Below are positions 47,239 through 56,382 of a stretch of DNA of 64,000 nt, piece after piece. The notes under the pieces were generated by a model. That model did no database searches. It was not told the origin of the DNA and was given only the letters and a program-made list of their open reading frames with translations. The DNA is taken from contig NZ_LECT01000017.1 in assembly GCF_001027925.1 (NCBI RefSeq), positions 415,537-479,536 of the forward strand. Direction: 5' to 3'. Made by a program: the position numbers and the translations under genes. Positions within the stretch are counted from its first letter, which is position 1. Every line of letters starts with the position of its first letter. This stretch comes from Rhodopirellula islandica (lineage in GTDB: Bacteria > Planctomycetota > Planctomycetia > Pirellulales > Pirellulaceae).

Positions 47239-47828
47239 TAGCCGGCCGGAACGAGGCTGCACGAACTCGTCTTGCTGATAACCAGGAGCACGGCATCGCA
47301 CCTGAACAAACGCCTTGAACGAATGAGTACTTGGGTCGGCGGTTCGAAACCGCGGGACTTGTCTGGCGATGGAGTGCCCCACGCGCCCAGACGTGCTGCC
47401 CAGATTGCTCGCTGGCGACAACCCGACCTGCGAGCGGCAACCATCCATTGAAACCATCCGGGCCGGTGGATTGACCGTTTTTGTTGAGACGATGGCAGCG
47501 GCACGCTTGCGATCGGATGATTGGCGGCGTTCGCCTTGCCGGTGTCGCGGACAGATTGCGGGTGCACCTCCTTCAGGCAGGTGGACTCAACGCTGAACAG
47601 TCACCAATACCAGTGACGGCCACTCCTTGCCGTGACCACCGCGACAAAGGGGATTCCGGTCTCAAAAATTCTTGCCCCGGACCCCGGTCATCCCTCCTCC
47701 AGGTACCTAGTTGTCTCGCATGTGCAGATTTGCCGCCAATTGCAACATTGGTTGCGGAACCAGGAACTCGTTACATCAGCCTCCACTTCATCCATTCGCC
47801 GTCAATGATGGCATCGTTCCCATTGATG
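47239..47828. other. Non-coding stretch at the island's left end
   Basis: About 590 bp with no supported gene. Open frames on both strands exist but have Arg/Ser/Pro-rich compositions typical of chance frames in GC-rich DNA, and none has a good ribosome-binding site. Confidence 0.45.
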
Positions 47829-48098
47829 TTAGGCAGAAAATTCCGAAGCGCTGGTGTGGTCCAACAGCTTCATGATCTTGTCGCAGAGTTTACGTCCAGC
47901 CTCCGTGGCGAGACATCCGCGAAATACGGCATCTATCCAACTACGCCCACCTCTCTCAAAATGCCAAGCGTCTGCGACGCCAATCCGAAAGCGCGGCTGG
48001 TCACACGTAAACGAGCTCCTCTGCTGCCTGATCTTCTCAAAGTCCCACACCGGCGGCACGTTGTCTAGAAGGAAGCAGAGGTGAAGCACCAACGTCAT
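47829..48098 (-). CDS. Small hypothetical protein
   Basis: An 89-residue frame I do not recognise. The final residues DKIMKLLD...SA-stop resemble the end of the HsdR protein at 49689 (DKIMQLLD...AA-stop), and the DNA around both stop codons is alike (18 of 21 bases). The rest (WDFEKIRQQRSSFTCDQPRF, WHFERGGRSWIDAVFRG) is protein-like and unrelated to HsdR. It may be a real small gene or a fragment. Confidence 0.4.
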   Translation of the reverse strand: MTLVLHLCFLLDNVPPVWDFEKIRQQRSSFTCDQPRFRIGVADAWHFERGGRSWIDAVFRGCLATEAGRKLCDKIMKLLDHTSASEFSA

Positions 48099-48136
48099 GA
48101 CAAACAGAATTTAGAAAAGCGTTTCGATCATGGGCT

Positions 48137-48655
48137 TTACTGTGAGTGTAGCCGACGGTACGACTTGATCTCATTCTTGATGACGTAAAGCTGCGTGCTG
48201 TATTCCGTTCGGTGGTCCTGATACGCTTTGCCAGCGATAGCCCGTAACGCCGAATTGGGAACATCCGTTGGCCAATCGAACGAATCGAGTTCTCTGTACG
48301 CTTTGATCTGGTTGCCGATCACGTAAAGCTGAGTTGAGTAGTCGTCGCGGTGATCTTCCTTGGCATCTTTTCGGATGCCATTGTGAATCTTCTGTGGAAT
48401 GTCATTTGGTCTTTCGTGGATTTGAAGCGACTGCCACGCCTTAGACTGATTCCTGATGACGTACAACTGCGTTGAGAAATTGTCGGGGTGATCGGTCTTG
48501 GCTTGCTTCTTAATCTTGGCGAGAACGTCAGCGGGAACCGGTGGCGGTGCCTTTGCTTCCTTGTCCGACGCGATGAGATCCTGAATTGCAGATTGCCCGG
48601 ATGCCGATGAGGTGAGAACAACAGACAACAAGATCAGGGTCAAAAAGTATTTCAT
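48137..48655 (-). CDS. Exported protein with three internal repeats
   Basis: A 172-residue protein from ATG 48655 with a signal peptide (KYFLTLILLSVVLTSSASG). The mature part has three copies of one unit: DHPDNFSTQLYVIRNQSKAW, DHRDDYSTQLYVIGNQIKAY and DHRTEYSTQLYVIKNEIKSY, each about 45 residues apart and preceded by an Ile/Ala-rich helix. The STQLYVI-x-N core is invariant. I know no named domain with this motif. It is divergent from the lipoprotein gene at 48766, sharing a 110-base upstream region. Confidence 0.75.
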   Translation of the reverse strand: MKYFLTLILLSVVLTSSASGQSAIQDLIASDKEAKAPPPVPADVLAKIKKQAKTDHPDNFSTQLYVIRNQSKAWQSLQIHERPNDIPQKIHNGIRKDAKEDHRDDYSTQLYVIGNQIKAYRELDSFDWPTDVPNSALRAIAGKAYQDHRTEYSTQLYVIKNEIKSYRRLHSQ

Positions 48656-48765
48656 GGAGTACCTCGGTGCGGGGAGTTGGTCTCCAAACCCTATGTCACT
48701 CGCACGCATCAAATCGCAAGCTACTAGTTTGGGAAACGTTTTCACTTCGTTCCCCAGGAATTGCA

Positions 48766-49185
48766 ATGAACATTAAGTCGGTTGTATCGGTTTCTTTGGT
48801 TGTGCTGTCGGTCGGTTGTTCGCCAAATGGAAGTAGCTCGTATCGCCCAAGCGGCGTCACCCGTACCTCACATTCGACGGCTGAGGATACGTGGGAATAC
48901 AAACTGGCGTTGCTGAACAAGGGTGAATACGTGTCGCCCAACGATCCGACGGTACGTCGGTTTCGGGGGCTGTTGGATCGTATCGCGAAGAAATCAGGAC
49001 TCTCTGATAAGAGAATCGCCGAGACAACCTACGGTCACCACGACCTAGTTAAGAAAGCCGGGGATTCGATCAGCCTGCTACGGTTCATGGATGAGTCTTG
49101 CCGAACCTACGAAACAGGCGAGCAACTCGGAGTCTCGTACGAGGAAATTTTGACGACGGTTGTCCTAATGGTTGAGAATGGCTGA
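48766..49185 (+). CDS. Putative lipoprotein
   Basis: A 139-residue protein. The N-terminus KSVVSVSLVVLSVGCSPNG is a lipoprotein signal with Cys about 18. The rest is unrecognised: a Ser/Thr/Arg linker, TWEYKLALLNKGEYVSPNDP then TVRRFRGLLDRIAKKSGLSD and a helical end YEEILTTVVLMVENG. ATG 48766 starts the signal; an upstream frame reaches 48667. It is divergent from the exported repeat protein, and both are cargo of the island. Partnership between the two is a guess from layout. Confidence 0.7.
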   Translation: MNIKSVVSVSLVVLSVGCSPNGSSSYRPSGVTRTSHSTAEDTWEYKLALLNKGEYVSPNDPTVRRFRGLLDRIAKKSGLSDKRIAETTYGHHDLVKKAGDSISLLRFMDESCRTYETGEQLGVSYEEILTTVVLMVENG

Positions 49186-49688
49186 GCCCGATTCTGTCAG
49201 TGAGAGGGGCCGCCCGTATGACCGAGACGACCGTTGTAATCTCCGCGATCGTCACATCCCCTTCCGCCCGCACCACCGGTGCCGTCGTCTCGATCACTGC
49301 AACGCACACAACTAGCACGACCGGCCAATCGCTGTAACTCGTGCAACGCTCACCACCGGTTCAACTCTTGGTGCGGGTGCGAACAGTAGACCGTAGTGAC
49401 CAGCCAAACAGTACAACCGGGCGGCGAGCGTACATTTAGGGTCGGTGTCGATTCAGATAGGAAATCGTTTACTTGTCCCACGAAAACGTCAAGACGTTCG
49501 TTGTTCTTCTGGGGTATGCCCGATCTTTCGCGTTCCCGAGCGCAAGTGGGTTTCGGTCTGCCGCCATTGCACTCCGGTGGCCGACGGCGGATGCCCCGAT
49601 TGTCCTTTGGTAGGCGAATACAATCGGTTTGGTGTCACTGGCTGATTGTTTCAGGAACTAGCCGACGCTAGCACAGTTCCCATGCGTG
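49186..49688. other. Mostly non-coding stretch with one Cys-rich open frame
   Basis: About 500 bp. The only frame with protein-like features is plus-strand 49445-49645 (66 codons, GTG start), whose product has Cys pairs VRCSSGVCP, VCRHC and CPDCP, as in a zinc ribbon. It has no strong ribosome-binding site. The third copy of the 19-bp repeat (one change) lies within it at 49572-49590. Confidence 0.4.
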
Positions 49689-52600
49689 TTAGGCAGCGAT
49701 CGCAGTTGCGCGAATGTCGTCTAGCAGTTGCATGATCTTGTCGACCTCTTCGCTGGTGAAGATTGCATCCGGTCCCTGGGGCGAGATGTCGGTGAAAGGT
49801 GATTCGTACAAGAGCGACGCATCGACGATCCCGTGATCCACCAATTGATTCACAATCAAGTTGATGAATTCGATTTGGTTCGCGTTGTAGACGCTGCCCT
49901 GCAAAAACTCGCCGAACAACCGCTTGGCTACCTCGCGATCGATTCCAACCAGCGAGCGCACGAAGACTCCGAAGCCTTCGCTTTCTTGCTTTGCCTGTTC
50001 AATGTATTCGTGATTGCCAATTTCGTTGTCGAGGAGGATTCGCTCCAGATCGTCGAGATCGGCTTTTGTCAGCGTTTCGTTCGTGCGTAGTTTGCGAACC
50101 GCGTCGATGCCCAGATGCTCGCGCAGGAACGCTTGAGCCTTGCTTCGGAAACGCTCAAACGTGTCGGCGCCAACAAACTCATCCAGGCCGACCTCGACCT
50201 CGTCCCCAAGCATGTCGTCAAAGTTGGTGTACACCGGCTTGCGTTTTGCCTTCTCGATGAACTGCACCAAATCACGCAATCGACGACGAATGACCTCCAG
50301 CATTGGAAGGGTGACATCTGCCCACCACTCCTCCGTTTGGACTGCCTCGATGTGGATCATTTGCTGATTCACCATGGGTATGGTGTGCTTCTCTTCCAGC
50401 AGTCCGGCGATGGCGACGACTTGCTGACGAAGCCGTTCGTAGGCAGGCTCTTTGTTGAGAAGCGACAGCTGCAAATTCAGCAACAACAGATCAAAACGCT
50501 TCGCCTCTTCCGATTCTCGCTCCATCTGTGTTGGAAGCGGGGCGACCTCGTCGGCAAGTTCCTGGATTTCGGCTTCCTTGAGCTGTTCCCATGCTTCCTT
50601 CTGGGCAAACTTCTCAACCGAACGGCGATGAGCGCGAACGAGGAAGTTTTCGAGGTTCATCGATGCGACCTGCCTATGCAGGAATCGTGCCGCCAATGCC
50701 CGCACCTGAGTCTCTGAAGTCGGATCGACTTCGTATCCGGCATCCGCTTCGCTGATCGCTTCGGTAGTTACAGGTAACTCTTTTCCGTCCAGAAAACGGA
50801 TCAACTCCAATCGCCGCTTGAACAACCGCGTCGACAGCGATTCCGCGGTTGAGCCAGCCGAGCCGGCCGGATTCTGGCTGAAGTATTCGAGGTTTTGGCA
50901 GTAGTCGAAGATGTAGAAGAACTCTTTGTGCTGCCCCGGTCCGAACAGATCGGGACACAACCGCGTTCCCCGACCGACCATCTGCCAGAACTTGGTCTTG
51001 GACCGGACCAGCTTGAAGAACACCAGATTCACAACCTCGGGAACGTCGATGCCCGTGTCCAGCATGTCCACCGAGATCGCAATTTGCGGCAGCTTGTCCT
51101 TGTTCGAGAAACTGTTGATTACGTTTTGGGCGTACTCGGTCTTGAACGTGATGATCCGCGCGAACTCGCCCTTGTAGTGTGGGTAGTTGATGTCGAAGCG
51201 TTCTTTGATGAAATCGGCGTGATCCTGATTTTTGGCGAAGATGATCGTCTTGCCCAGCAAATCTCCGCCAGCCACGTACTGGCCGCGTGTCATCAGGTGT
51301 TCCAGCACCTTGTCGACCGTGTCGATGTTGAACAGCCACTTGTTGACCGCTGCCGCTTCGACCTTGTCGGGGATGTTTCCTTCTTCGTCCCACTCCTTCG
51401 CATCCCACTCGTCCTTGTCTTCTTCCGACAAGTCGTCGTACTTGATTCCCTCGCGCTCAAACTTCAGCGGCACCGAAACCGCTTTCGGAGGCACCAGAAA
51501 CTTATCGTCGACCGCTTCGTCCAGATCGTAGGCATCGGTGGGCACGCCGGTTTCCAGATCGAACAACCCGTACGTGTTCTTGTCGATCTCGTCTTTCGGG
51601 GTAGCGGTCAGTCCAACCAGCAGCGAATCGAAGTAATCGAAGATCGCCCCGTACTTCTGGTACACGCTTCGGTGGGCTTCGTCGATCACGACCAAATCAA
51701 AGTGCCCGACGCCGAACCGCTTTTGACCGTCCTTGCCCCCATCCTGTTTCGCTGTGTCGATCAAGCCCATCATGGTCGGGTAAGTCGAAAGGTAGACCCG
51801 TCCCTCGGAATCCTTTTCCGTCACCAGATTCACCGGTGACGAATCCGGCAAGAACGCCTTGAACGCATTGGTCGCTTGATTGACCAGCGCCACGCGGTCG
51901 GCCAGAAACAGGACACGCTTCGCCCAATTGCAACGGATCAGCAAATCGCACAGAGCGATTACCGTTCGGGTCTTTCCGCTGCCCGTCGCCATCACCAGCA
52001 GCGACTTCCGTTCGTTGTCCTTTTCAAACGACTCGCCGATTCGGCGGATCGCTCGGGTCTGGTAGTAGCGACCGGCGATCTCCTCGTCGATCGTCGCCGA
52101 AGCCAAATCCCGGCGACTACTCCGCCTGAGGATCAGCAGTTCCAACTCCGCTTTCTTGTAGAAGCCCTGAACTCGGCGCGGAGCGTACATTGCATCATCC
52201 CAGATCCAATGTTCGTACCCGTTGGAGTAGAAAATGATCGGTCGCTGTCCATAGATCGCTTCCAGACAATCGGCATACAGCTTTGCCTGCTGTTCCCCGA
52301 CTCGTGGGTCGCGTCGTGTCCGTTTGGCCTCGACCACCGCCAGCGGCTTGCCATCGTCGCCCCACAGCACGTAGTCGACTTTGCCTTCGCCCTTGGTGTT
52401 GGGCATCCCCGTCACGGGGAACTCGCGATCACGCTTTTGATCCAGCGGCCAGCCGGATTCTTTCAGCAGTTCGTCGATCCAGCGATCTCTGGTTTCGTCT
52501 TCGTTGTAATCGTGATCGTCCTGAATCTTCTCGGCAGCCTTTTTCGCCTTGGCCACTTCCGTGCGAAGCAGCTTGATCTCGGCATCCAGCTTGTCCTTAT

Positions 52601-53117
52601 CGGCCAACAAGACGGAGAGTTTCTCGTCCTTTTCCTTCAGTTGGGACTCAAGCAATTTCAGTTGGTTGAGCGTTTGCTTGGGGATCGCGGTCGTCGGCAA
52701 GAGTGCCGGATCGAACGTCAGCGAGGGGTCAGGCCGATTGCGTCGGGCGTAAAGTCGGGCGAACCAGTAGCAAAAGTGGAACAGTTCCTGGACCGTCGAA
52801 ACCGCGTCCGCTTGGGAAACGTCTCGGTGACTGTGAACCGCATCATTGCCCCGCTTGTTGATCAGCTTCGCTTTGTTGAAGACCGCATCGCCAGCGGTGT
52901 GCTTGAACGTGGGTTCGTGGATCAGTGCCGACAAGTTGTCTTGGTACGGCAGTTTCAAAGCGCGGTCGAACTTGTAAGCCCACCGTGCGGCAAGCTCCAA
53001 CGTACGGCGAGCGTAGAAGCAGGAGGTGCGTGGATCGGGGATCGCCGCCGACTCGGCTTTGCTGGCCGCTTCGTGGATGTCCTTCCATTCGGAGGTGAGG
53101 AAGTCAAAGTTGCTCAT
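49689..53117 (-). CDS. hsdR: Type I restriction enzyme, endonuclease/translocase subunit HsdR
   Basis: A 1,142-residue motor-nuclease that cuts DNA lacking the HsdM/S methylation mark. Order: N-terminal DUF4145-like helical domain (TSCFYARRTLELAARWAYKF), a coiled coil (about 160-205), the PD-(D/E)XK nuclease (about 246-268; VDYVLWGDDGKPLAVVEAKR), then SF2 translocase with MATGSGKTRT (about 375) and DEAHRS (about 480), motif SVDMLDTGIDVPEVVNLVFF and QMVGRGTRLCPDLFG, and an EcoEI-type C-terminal domain. ATG 53117 begins MSNFDFLTSEW as expected. It lies 19 bases after hsdS and is the last gene of the hsdM-hsdS-hsdR operon. All motifs are intact. Confidence 0.96.
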   Translation of the reverse strand: MSNFDFLTSEWKDIHEAASKAESAAIPDPRTSCFYARRTLELAARWAYKFDRALKLPYQDNLSALIHEPTFKHTAGDAVFNKAKLINKRGNDAVHSHRDVSQADAVSTVQELFHFCYWFARLYARRNRPDPSLTFDPALLPTTAIPKQTLNQLKLLESQLKEKDEKLSVLLADKDKLDAEIKLLRTEVAKAKKAAEKIQDDHDYNEDETRDRWIDELLKESGWPLDQKRDREFPVTGMPNTKGEGKVDYVLWGDDGKPLAVVEAKRTRRDPRVGEQQAKLYADCLEAIYGQRPIIFYSNGYEHWIWDDAMYAPRRVQGFYKKAELELLILRRSSRRDLASATIDEEIAGRYYQTRAIRRIGESFEKDNERKSLLVMATGSGKTRTVIALCDLLIRCNWAKRVLFLADRVALVNQATNAFKAFLPDSSPVNLVTEKDSEGRVYLSTYPTMMGLIDTAKQDGGKDGQKRFGVGHFDLVVIDEAHRSVYQKYGAIFDYFDSLLVGLTATPKDEIDKNTYGLFDLETGVPTDAYDLDEAVDDKFLVPPKAVSVPLKFEREGIKYDDLSEEDKDEWDAKEWDEEGNIPDKVEAAAVNKWLFNIDTVDKVLEHLMTRGQYVAGGDLLGKTIIFAKNQDHADFIKERFDINYPHYKGEFARIITFKTEYAQNVINSFSNKDKLPQIAISVDMLDTGIDVPEVVNLVFFKLVRSKTKFWQMVGRGTRLCPDLFGPGQHKEFFYIFDYCQNLEYFSQNPAGSAGSTAESLSTRLFKRRLELIRFLDGKELPVTTEAISEADAGYEVDPTSETQVRALAARFLHRQVASMNLENFLVRAHRRSVEKFAQKEAWEQLKEAEIQELADEVAPLPTQMERESEEAKRFDLLLLNLQLSLLNKEPAYERLRQQVVAIAGLLEEKHTIPMVNQQMIHIEAVQTEEWWADVTLPMLEVIRRRLRDLVQFIEKAKRKPVYTNFDDMLGDEVEVGLDEFVGADTFERFRSKAQAFLREHLGIDAVRKLRTNETLTKADLDDLERILLDNEIGNHEYIEQAKQESEGFGVFVRSLVGIDREVAKRLFGEFLQGSVYNANQIEFINLIVNQLVDHGIVDASLLYESPFTDISPQGPDAIFTSEEVDKIMQLLDDIRATAIAA

Positions 53118-53136
53118 CGCGTGCCCTCGTTTTCCG

Positions 53137-54321
53137 TCATGACAGTTCCCCTCGAAACGCCCGGTGTTGGAGGGAAGCGAAGAGTTGGTCGAGCTCACCA
53201 AGTGAAGTCTCGTGCTTCGCAATTAGCTCTTCCGATGAATGCAGTCGCTCGCAGAATGCCTTTTGCAAATCAACAGGTGGCAACGCGAACACCAGCTTAG
53301 AAAGCTGTGTTGCAGTTAGCTGCGGCACTGCTCCGCCATGCCCAATTCGCTTGAACTGATCTTTGGCTTGCTTTGTGGTCAACATCGCATGGAGAAACCT
53401 TGGGAGCGCAGATTCACGAGGGCGGATAATCATCATTTGCGCGTTGATAAAGCCAGTGTCGTAGTCGGAATCAAAAAGGCAACAACTTCCCAGCGTTCCT
53501 CGCAACGTTATTATCAAGTCCATCGGCTTCAGCTTCCCACGCGAAAGTGACTTGAATTTCTCATGAGTTATGAACACTGCATCACGCAATTCGAGTTGCC
53601 TATCAACAATGTTTTTGGTGCTTAGAAAAAGCACTCCTTCCGTCTTGATGTCATCGCCGCTGGGGTAATTGCTGGAACGATCGCCGTTCTCGAACTGCGC
53701 AATCTCAGCCAATGTTGCGCACTGCCAACCCTTTTCGTTGTGAATCGGATCGCCGAACATGTCGAGGAAGATGGATTGGGTGAGTTCGTCGAGGAGGGCG
53801 AGGGCGGCGCGACGCTTGGCTCGCAACGCCTCCGCCCGATCCAAGATCTCCGCGATCCGCTTCTGCTCCGAAAGCGGCGGAAGGGGAACTTGAATCTGAC
53901 GAAGCGATTCAGTTGGAATGTTGTCCGCCGTTGTTCCGCGAACGTTTGTAAGCAAGTTCCGGGCGTTCGATTGAAGAAACCGAGCAAGATACGTTGCATC
54001 TACTTGGTCACTGCAAGTCAGGGCTTTCAAATCCTGATTGATTGCAACAGGAACCTTGTTGATTCCAATTGGGAATGAATGCTTCAAAACCCCAGAACGA
54101 ATTACGACGAGAATAGCTCCCGGTGCAATAAGTTTCGCGGTGCTGTTTTTGATTGCTTCCTCGGTAATGTGATCTTGGGAATCAACAATGTCCCAAAATT
54201 TCATGTCCTTCGGAGAAACCCACGGAATCTTTCCTGTGAAGTATTCCGGTTTCGCTTTGCTTGGGGTACCGCCACCGCTAATCGTGACAATGTCATCGAG
54301 TGGGACTTTAGTGATCGTCAC
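53137..54321 (-). CDS. hsdS: Type I restriction enzyme, specificity subunit HsdS
   Basis: A 394-residue DNA-recognition subunit with two target-recognition domains. The first (about 1-145) opens with VPLDDIVTISGGGTPSKAKP and GKIPWVSPKDM; the conserved helical spacer PLPPLSEQKRIAEILDRAEA with its long helix leads into the second domain (about 196-360; CATLAEIAQFENGDRSSNYP), closed by a second spacer ALPPVDLQKAFCERL. Length is normal. Its ATG overlaps the hsdM stop by four bases. The site it recognises cannot be predicted. It is unrelated at the recognition-domain level to the truncated copy at 42330. Confidence 0.94.
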   Translation of the reverse strand: MTITKVPLDDIVTISGGGTPSKAKPEYFTGKIPWVSPKDMKFWDIVDSQDHITEEAIKNSTAKLIAPGAILVVIRSGVLKHSFPIGINKVPVAINQDLKALTCSDQVDATYLARFLQSNARNLLTNVRGTTADNIPTESLRQIQVPLPPLSEQKRIAEILDRAEALRAKRRAALALLDELTQSIFLDMFGDPIHNEKGWQCATLAEIAQFENGDRSSNYPSGDDIKTEGVLFLSTKNIVDRQLELRDAVFITHEKFKSLSRGKLKPMDLIITLRGTLGSCCLFDSDYDTGFINAQMMIIRPRESALPRFLHAMLTTKQAKDQFKRIGHGGAVPQLTATQLSKLVFALPPVDLQKAFCERLHSSEELIAKHETSLGELDQLFASLQHRAFRGELS

Positions 54322-55856
54322 TTCAGCATCCCCCGCAGTTGCTTCATGCCTTGGGTGATCTCTTTCTCGATGCTTTCCAACTCATCCAGAATCACTTGCG
54401 GTGGGCGATGGTCGACTTCTTCGTGGACGACTTCCTTGTAACGGTTGATCGACAAGTCGTAACCTTGCTCGACAATGTCCGACTTCGGCACGCAAAAGCT
54501 CTGCGCCGTCCGCTCGTTCTTTCTCTCGGATTTGTCCCGCTTGCTCCATCGCTGCAAAATATCGGGCAAGTTGTTCTTGGCGTGCTCGTCCCCGGTCAGC
54601 TTCGCCGTCGGCGCTGGGCCTTGCTTCTCCGGTGGTAACAACTCGGTACGCTTGTCGTCCAGCGACTTGCCATCAGCCTGCATGTCGTAGAACCAAACGT
54701 GCTCGGTGCCGCCCGAGTTGGTTTTGGTGAACAACACGATCGCCGTCGAGACGCCCGCGTACGGCTTGAACACGCCGCCGGGCATCGAGATGATCCCGTC
54801 CAGCTTCTGATCCTCGACCAACATCTTCCGCAGCGTCTTGTGGGCCTTCGACGAACCGAACAACACGCCGTCGGGGACGATGATCGCCGCGCGGCCACCG
54901 GGCTTGAGCAACCGCAGGAACAGCGTCAGAAACAGCAACTCGGTCTTCTTCGTCTTGACGATTTGCAACAAGTCCTTGGCACAGCTCTCGTAATCCAGCG
55001 AGCCAGCGAACGGAGGATTGGCCAGCACCAGCGAGTAGCGTTCTTCCTCCGCTCCGTGTTCCTGAGCCAACGAGTCGCGGTAGACGATGTCGGGATTCTC
55101 CACGCCGTGCAGCAGCATGTTCATGCTGCCGATCCGCAGCATCGTGCTGTCGAAGTCGAAGCCGTGGAACATGTCGCCATGGAAGTGCTTTTTCAGCTTG
55201 GCATCGCGGAGGACTTCGGGATGTTTTTCCCGCAGGTACTCACCCGCCACGACCAAGAACCCAGCCGTTCCGCAAGCCGGATCGCAGATCACGTCCTTCG
55301 GCGTCGGCACGGTCAGTTCCACCATCAATTCGATGATGTGACGCGGCGTTCGGAATTGCCCGTTCTGTCCCGCTGAAGCGATCTTGCCGAGCATGTATTC
55401 GTACAGATCGCCCTTGGTGTCCCGATCCTCCATCGGCACTTGGTCGATCATGTCCACGACTCGGGCCAGTAGCGCGGGTGTCGGAATCGTGAACCGAGCG
55501 TCTTTCATGTGCTTGGTGTACGTCGATCCGTCACCGCCGAGGTTCCGAAGAAACGGAAAGACGTGTTCGTTGACGACGTCAAACATTTCCTTGGGCTCGA
55601 AATGCTTGAACCGCGACCAACGCAGATCGTCGTACGAGCGTTTCTTTTCGTCCTTGCCCTCGGGGAAGATCCGATTCGCCATCGGCTTCTTGGTGCGGTT
55701 CGCTTTGTTCTCTTCCAGCGTGTGCAGATCGTCCAGTCGTTTGATGAACAGCAGATACGTGATCTGCTCCATCACCTCCAGTGGATTCGAGATTCCACCC
55801 GTCCAAAACGCGTCCCAGAGCCTGTCGACCTTGCTCTTGATTTCACCCGTGATCAA
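54318..55856 (-). CDS. hsdM: Type I restriction enzyme, N6-adenine methyltransferase subunit HsdM
   Basis: A 512-residue methyltransferase that protects host DNA. N-terminal HsdM_N domain: ITGEIKSKVDRLWDAFWTGG, ISNPLEVMEQITYLLFIKRL. SAM motif I is DPACGTAGFLVVAGEYLREK, and the catalytic motif IV is LANPPFAGSL. The start is TTG 55856, because the family begins at this point and GGAGA sits six bases upstream; the frame is open to 56114, but that extension is unlike HsdM and crosses the promoter region. First gene of the hsdMSR operon; it overlaps hsdS by four bases. Confidence 0.95.
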   Translation of the reverse strand: MITGEIKSKVDRLWDAFWTGGISNPLEVMEQITYLLFIKRLDDLHTLEENKANRTKKPMANRIFPEGKDEKKRSYDDLRWSRFKHFEPKEMFDVVNEHVFPFLRNLGGDGSTYTKHMKDARFTIPTPALLARVVDMIDQVPMEDRDTKGDLYEYMLGKIASAGQNGQFRTPRHIIELMVELTVPTPKDVICDPACGTAGFLVVAGEYLREKHPEVLRDAKLKKHFHGDMFHGFDFDSTMLRIGSMNMLLHGVENPDIVYRDSLAQEHGAEEERYSLVLANPPFAGSLDYESCAKDLLQIVKTKKTELLFLTLFLRLLKPGGRAAIIVPDGVLFGSSKAHKTLRKMLVEDQKLDGIISMPGGVFKPYAGVSTAIVLFTKTNSGGTEHVWFYDMQADGKSLDDKRTELLPPEKQGPAPTAKLTGDEHAKNNLPDILQRWSKRDKSERKNERTAQSFCVPKSDIVEQGYDLSINRYKEVVHEEVDHRPPQVILDELESIEKEITQGMKQLRGMLK

Positions 55857-56382
55857 TTCGCTTCTCCATGCGGAACTGGTTGTTGTCTCTTCGACGGTCC
55901 CGCACCGTAGCGGATCCCCCCAACCTGGACGCAGAGGTACCCAAAACGCGGCGAAGGGGCGAGAGCCTATCAAACTTCGGCCCCCCGCAATATGAAGGGA
56001 TCCGACACCAAAAAAAAGGGACGGGGACACAACTACTAAACACATGTCCACAACGAGTGAAGCAACAAACACCTCCGTGACCGTGTTGTTGGAATCCGAA
56101 ACTGCTTGAAGCACTGCGTTTTATGGCTAAGTGATGCCGGAAAGAACGTGACAAACGTTCACCTATCGTAGCTGAGCGCTAGTTAATTCTCGAAATCCGA
56201 GCGAGAGATGGGTCATTTACTCTCAACCCTGCCTGGTGAGATCGATTCGCAATCTTAAATTCGAGTGTTTCATCTCGCAGTGTTGGTAGACGGTTCGCTC
56301 TCGCAACGGGGTAGCGGAGCCTGGCTTGATAATTGATTTCGCTTCTATCAACGCTGCAGACCAATCGGTTGGAAAGCCCCCC
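55857..56382. other. Divergent intergenic region upstream of hsdM
   Basis: About 525 bp between the hsdM TTG and the plus-strand gene at 56383. Frames on both strands are chance extensions. It should contain the operon promoter and any control site for the restriction system; I find no dedicated controller gene or clear operator. Confidence 0.5.

Noticed and set aside
46783-47457. Minus-strand frame (224 codons) across the left attachment site
   Set aside because: It covers the antisense of integrase-derived DNA and the att repeat; no protein-like segments.
47828-49693. GTTAGGC motifs resembling integron attC cores
   Set aside because: Two GTTAGGC sites occur at gene ends, but no partner RYYYAAC half-site with paired inner arms lies 50-150 bases away on either strand, and no intI-type integrase is present.
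51876-53300. Very long open frame (474 codons) antisense to hsdR
   Set aside because: It is the complement of a conserved gene, its composition is Arg/Gln/Val-biased, and it has no family features; a shadow frame in GC-rich DNA.
55857-56114. Longer HsdM starting at 56114
   Set aside because: The extra 86 residues are unlike HsdM, and the TTG at 55856 has a good ribosome-binding site exactly at the family N-terminus.
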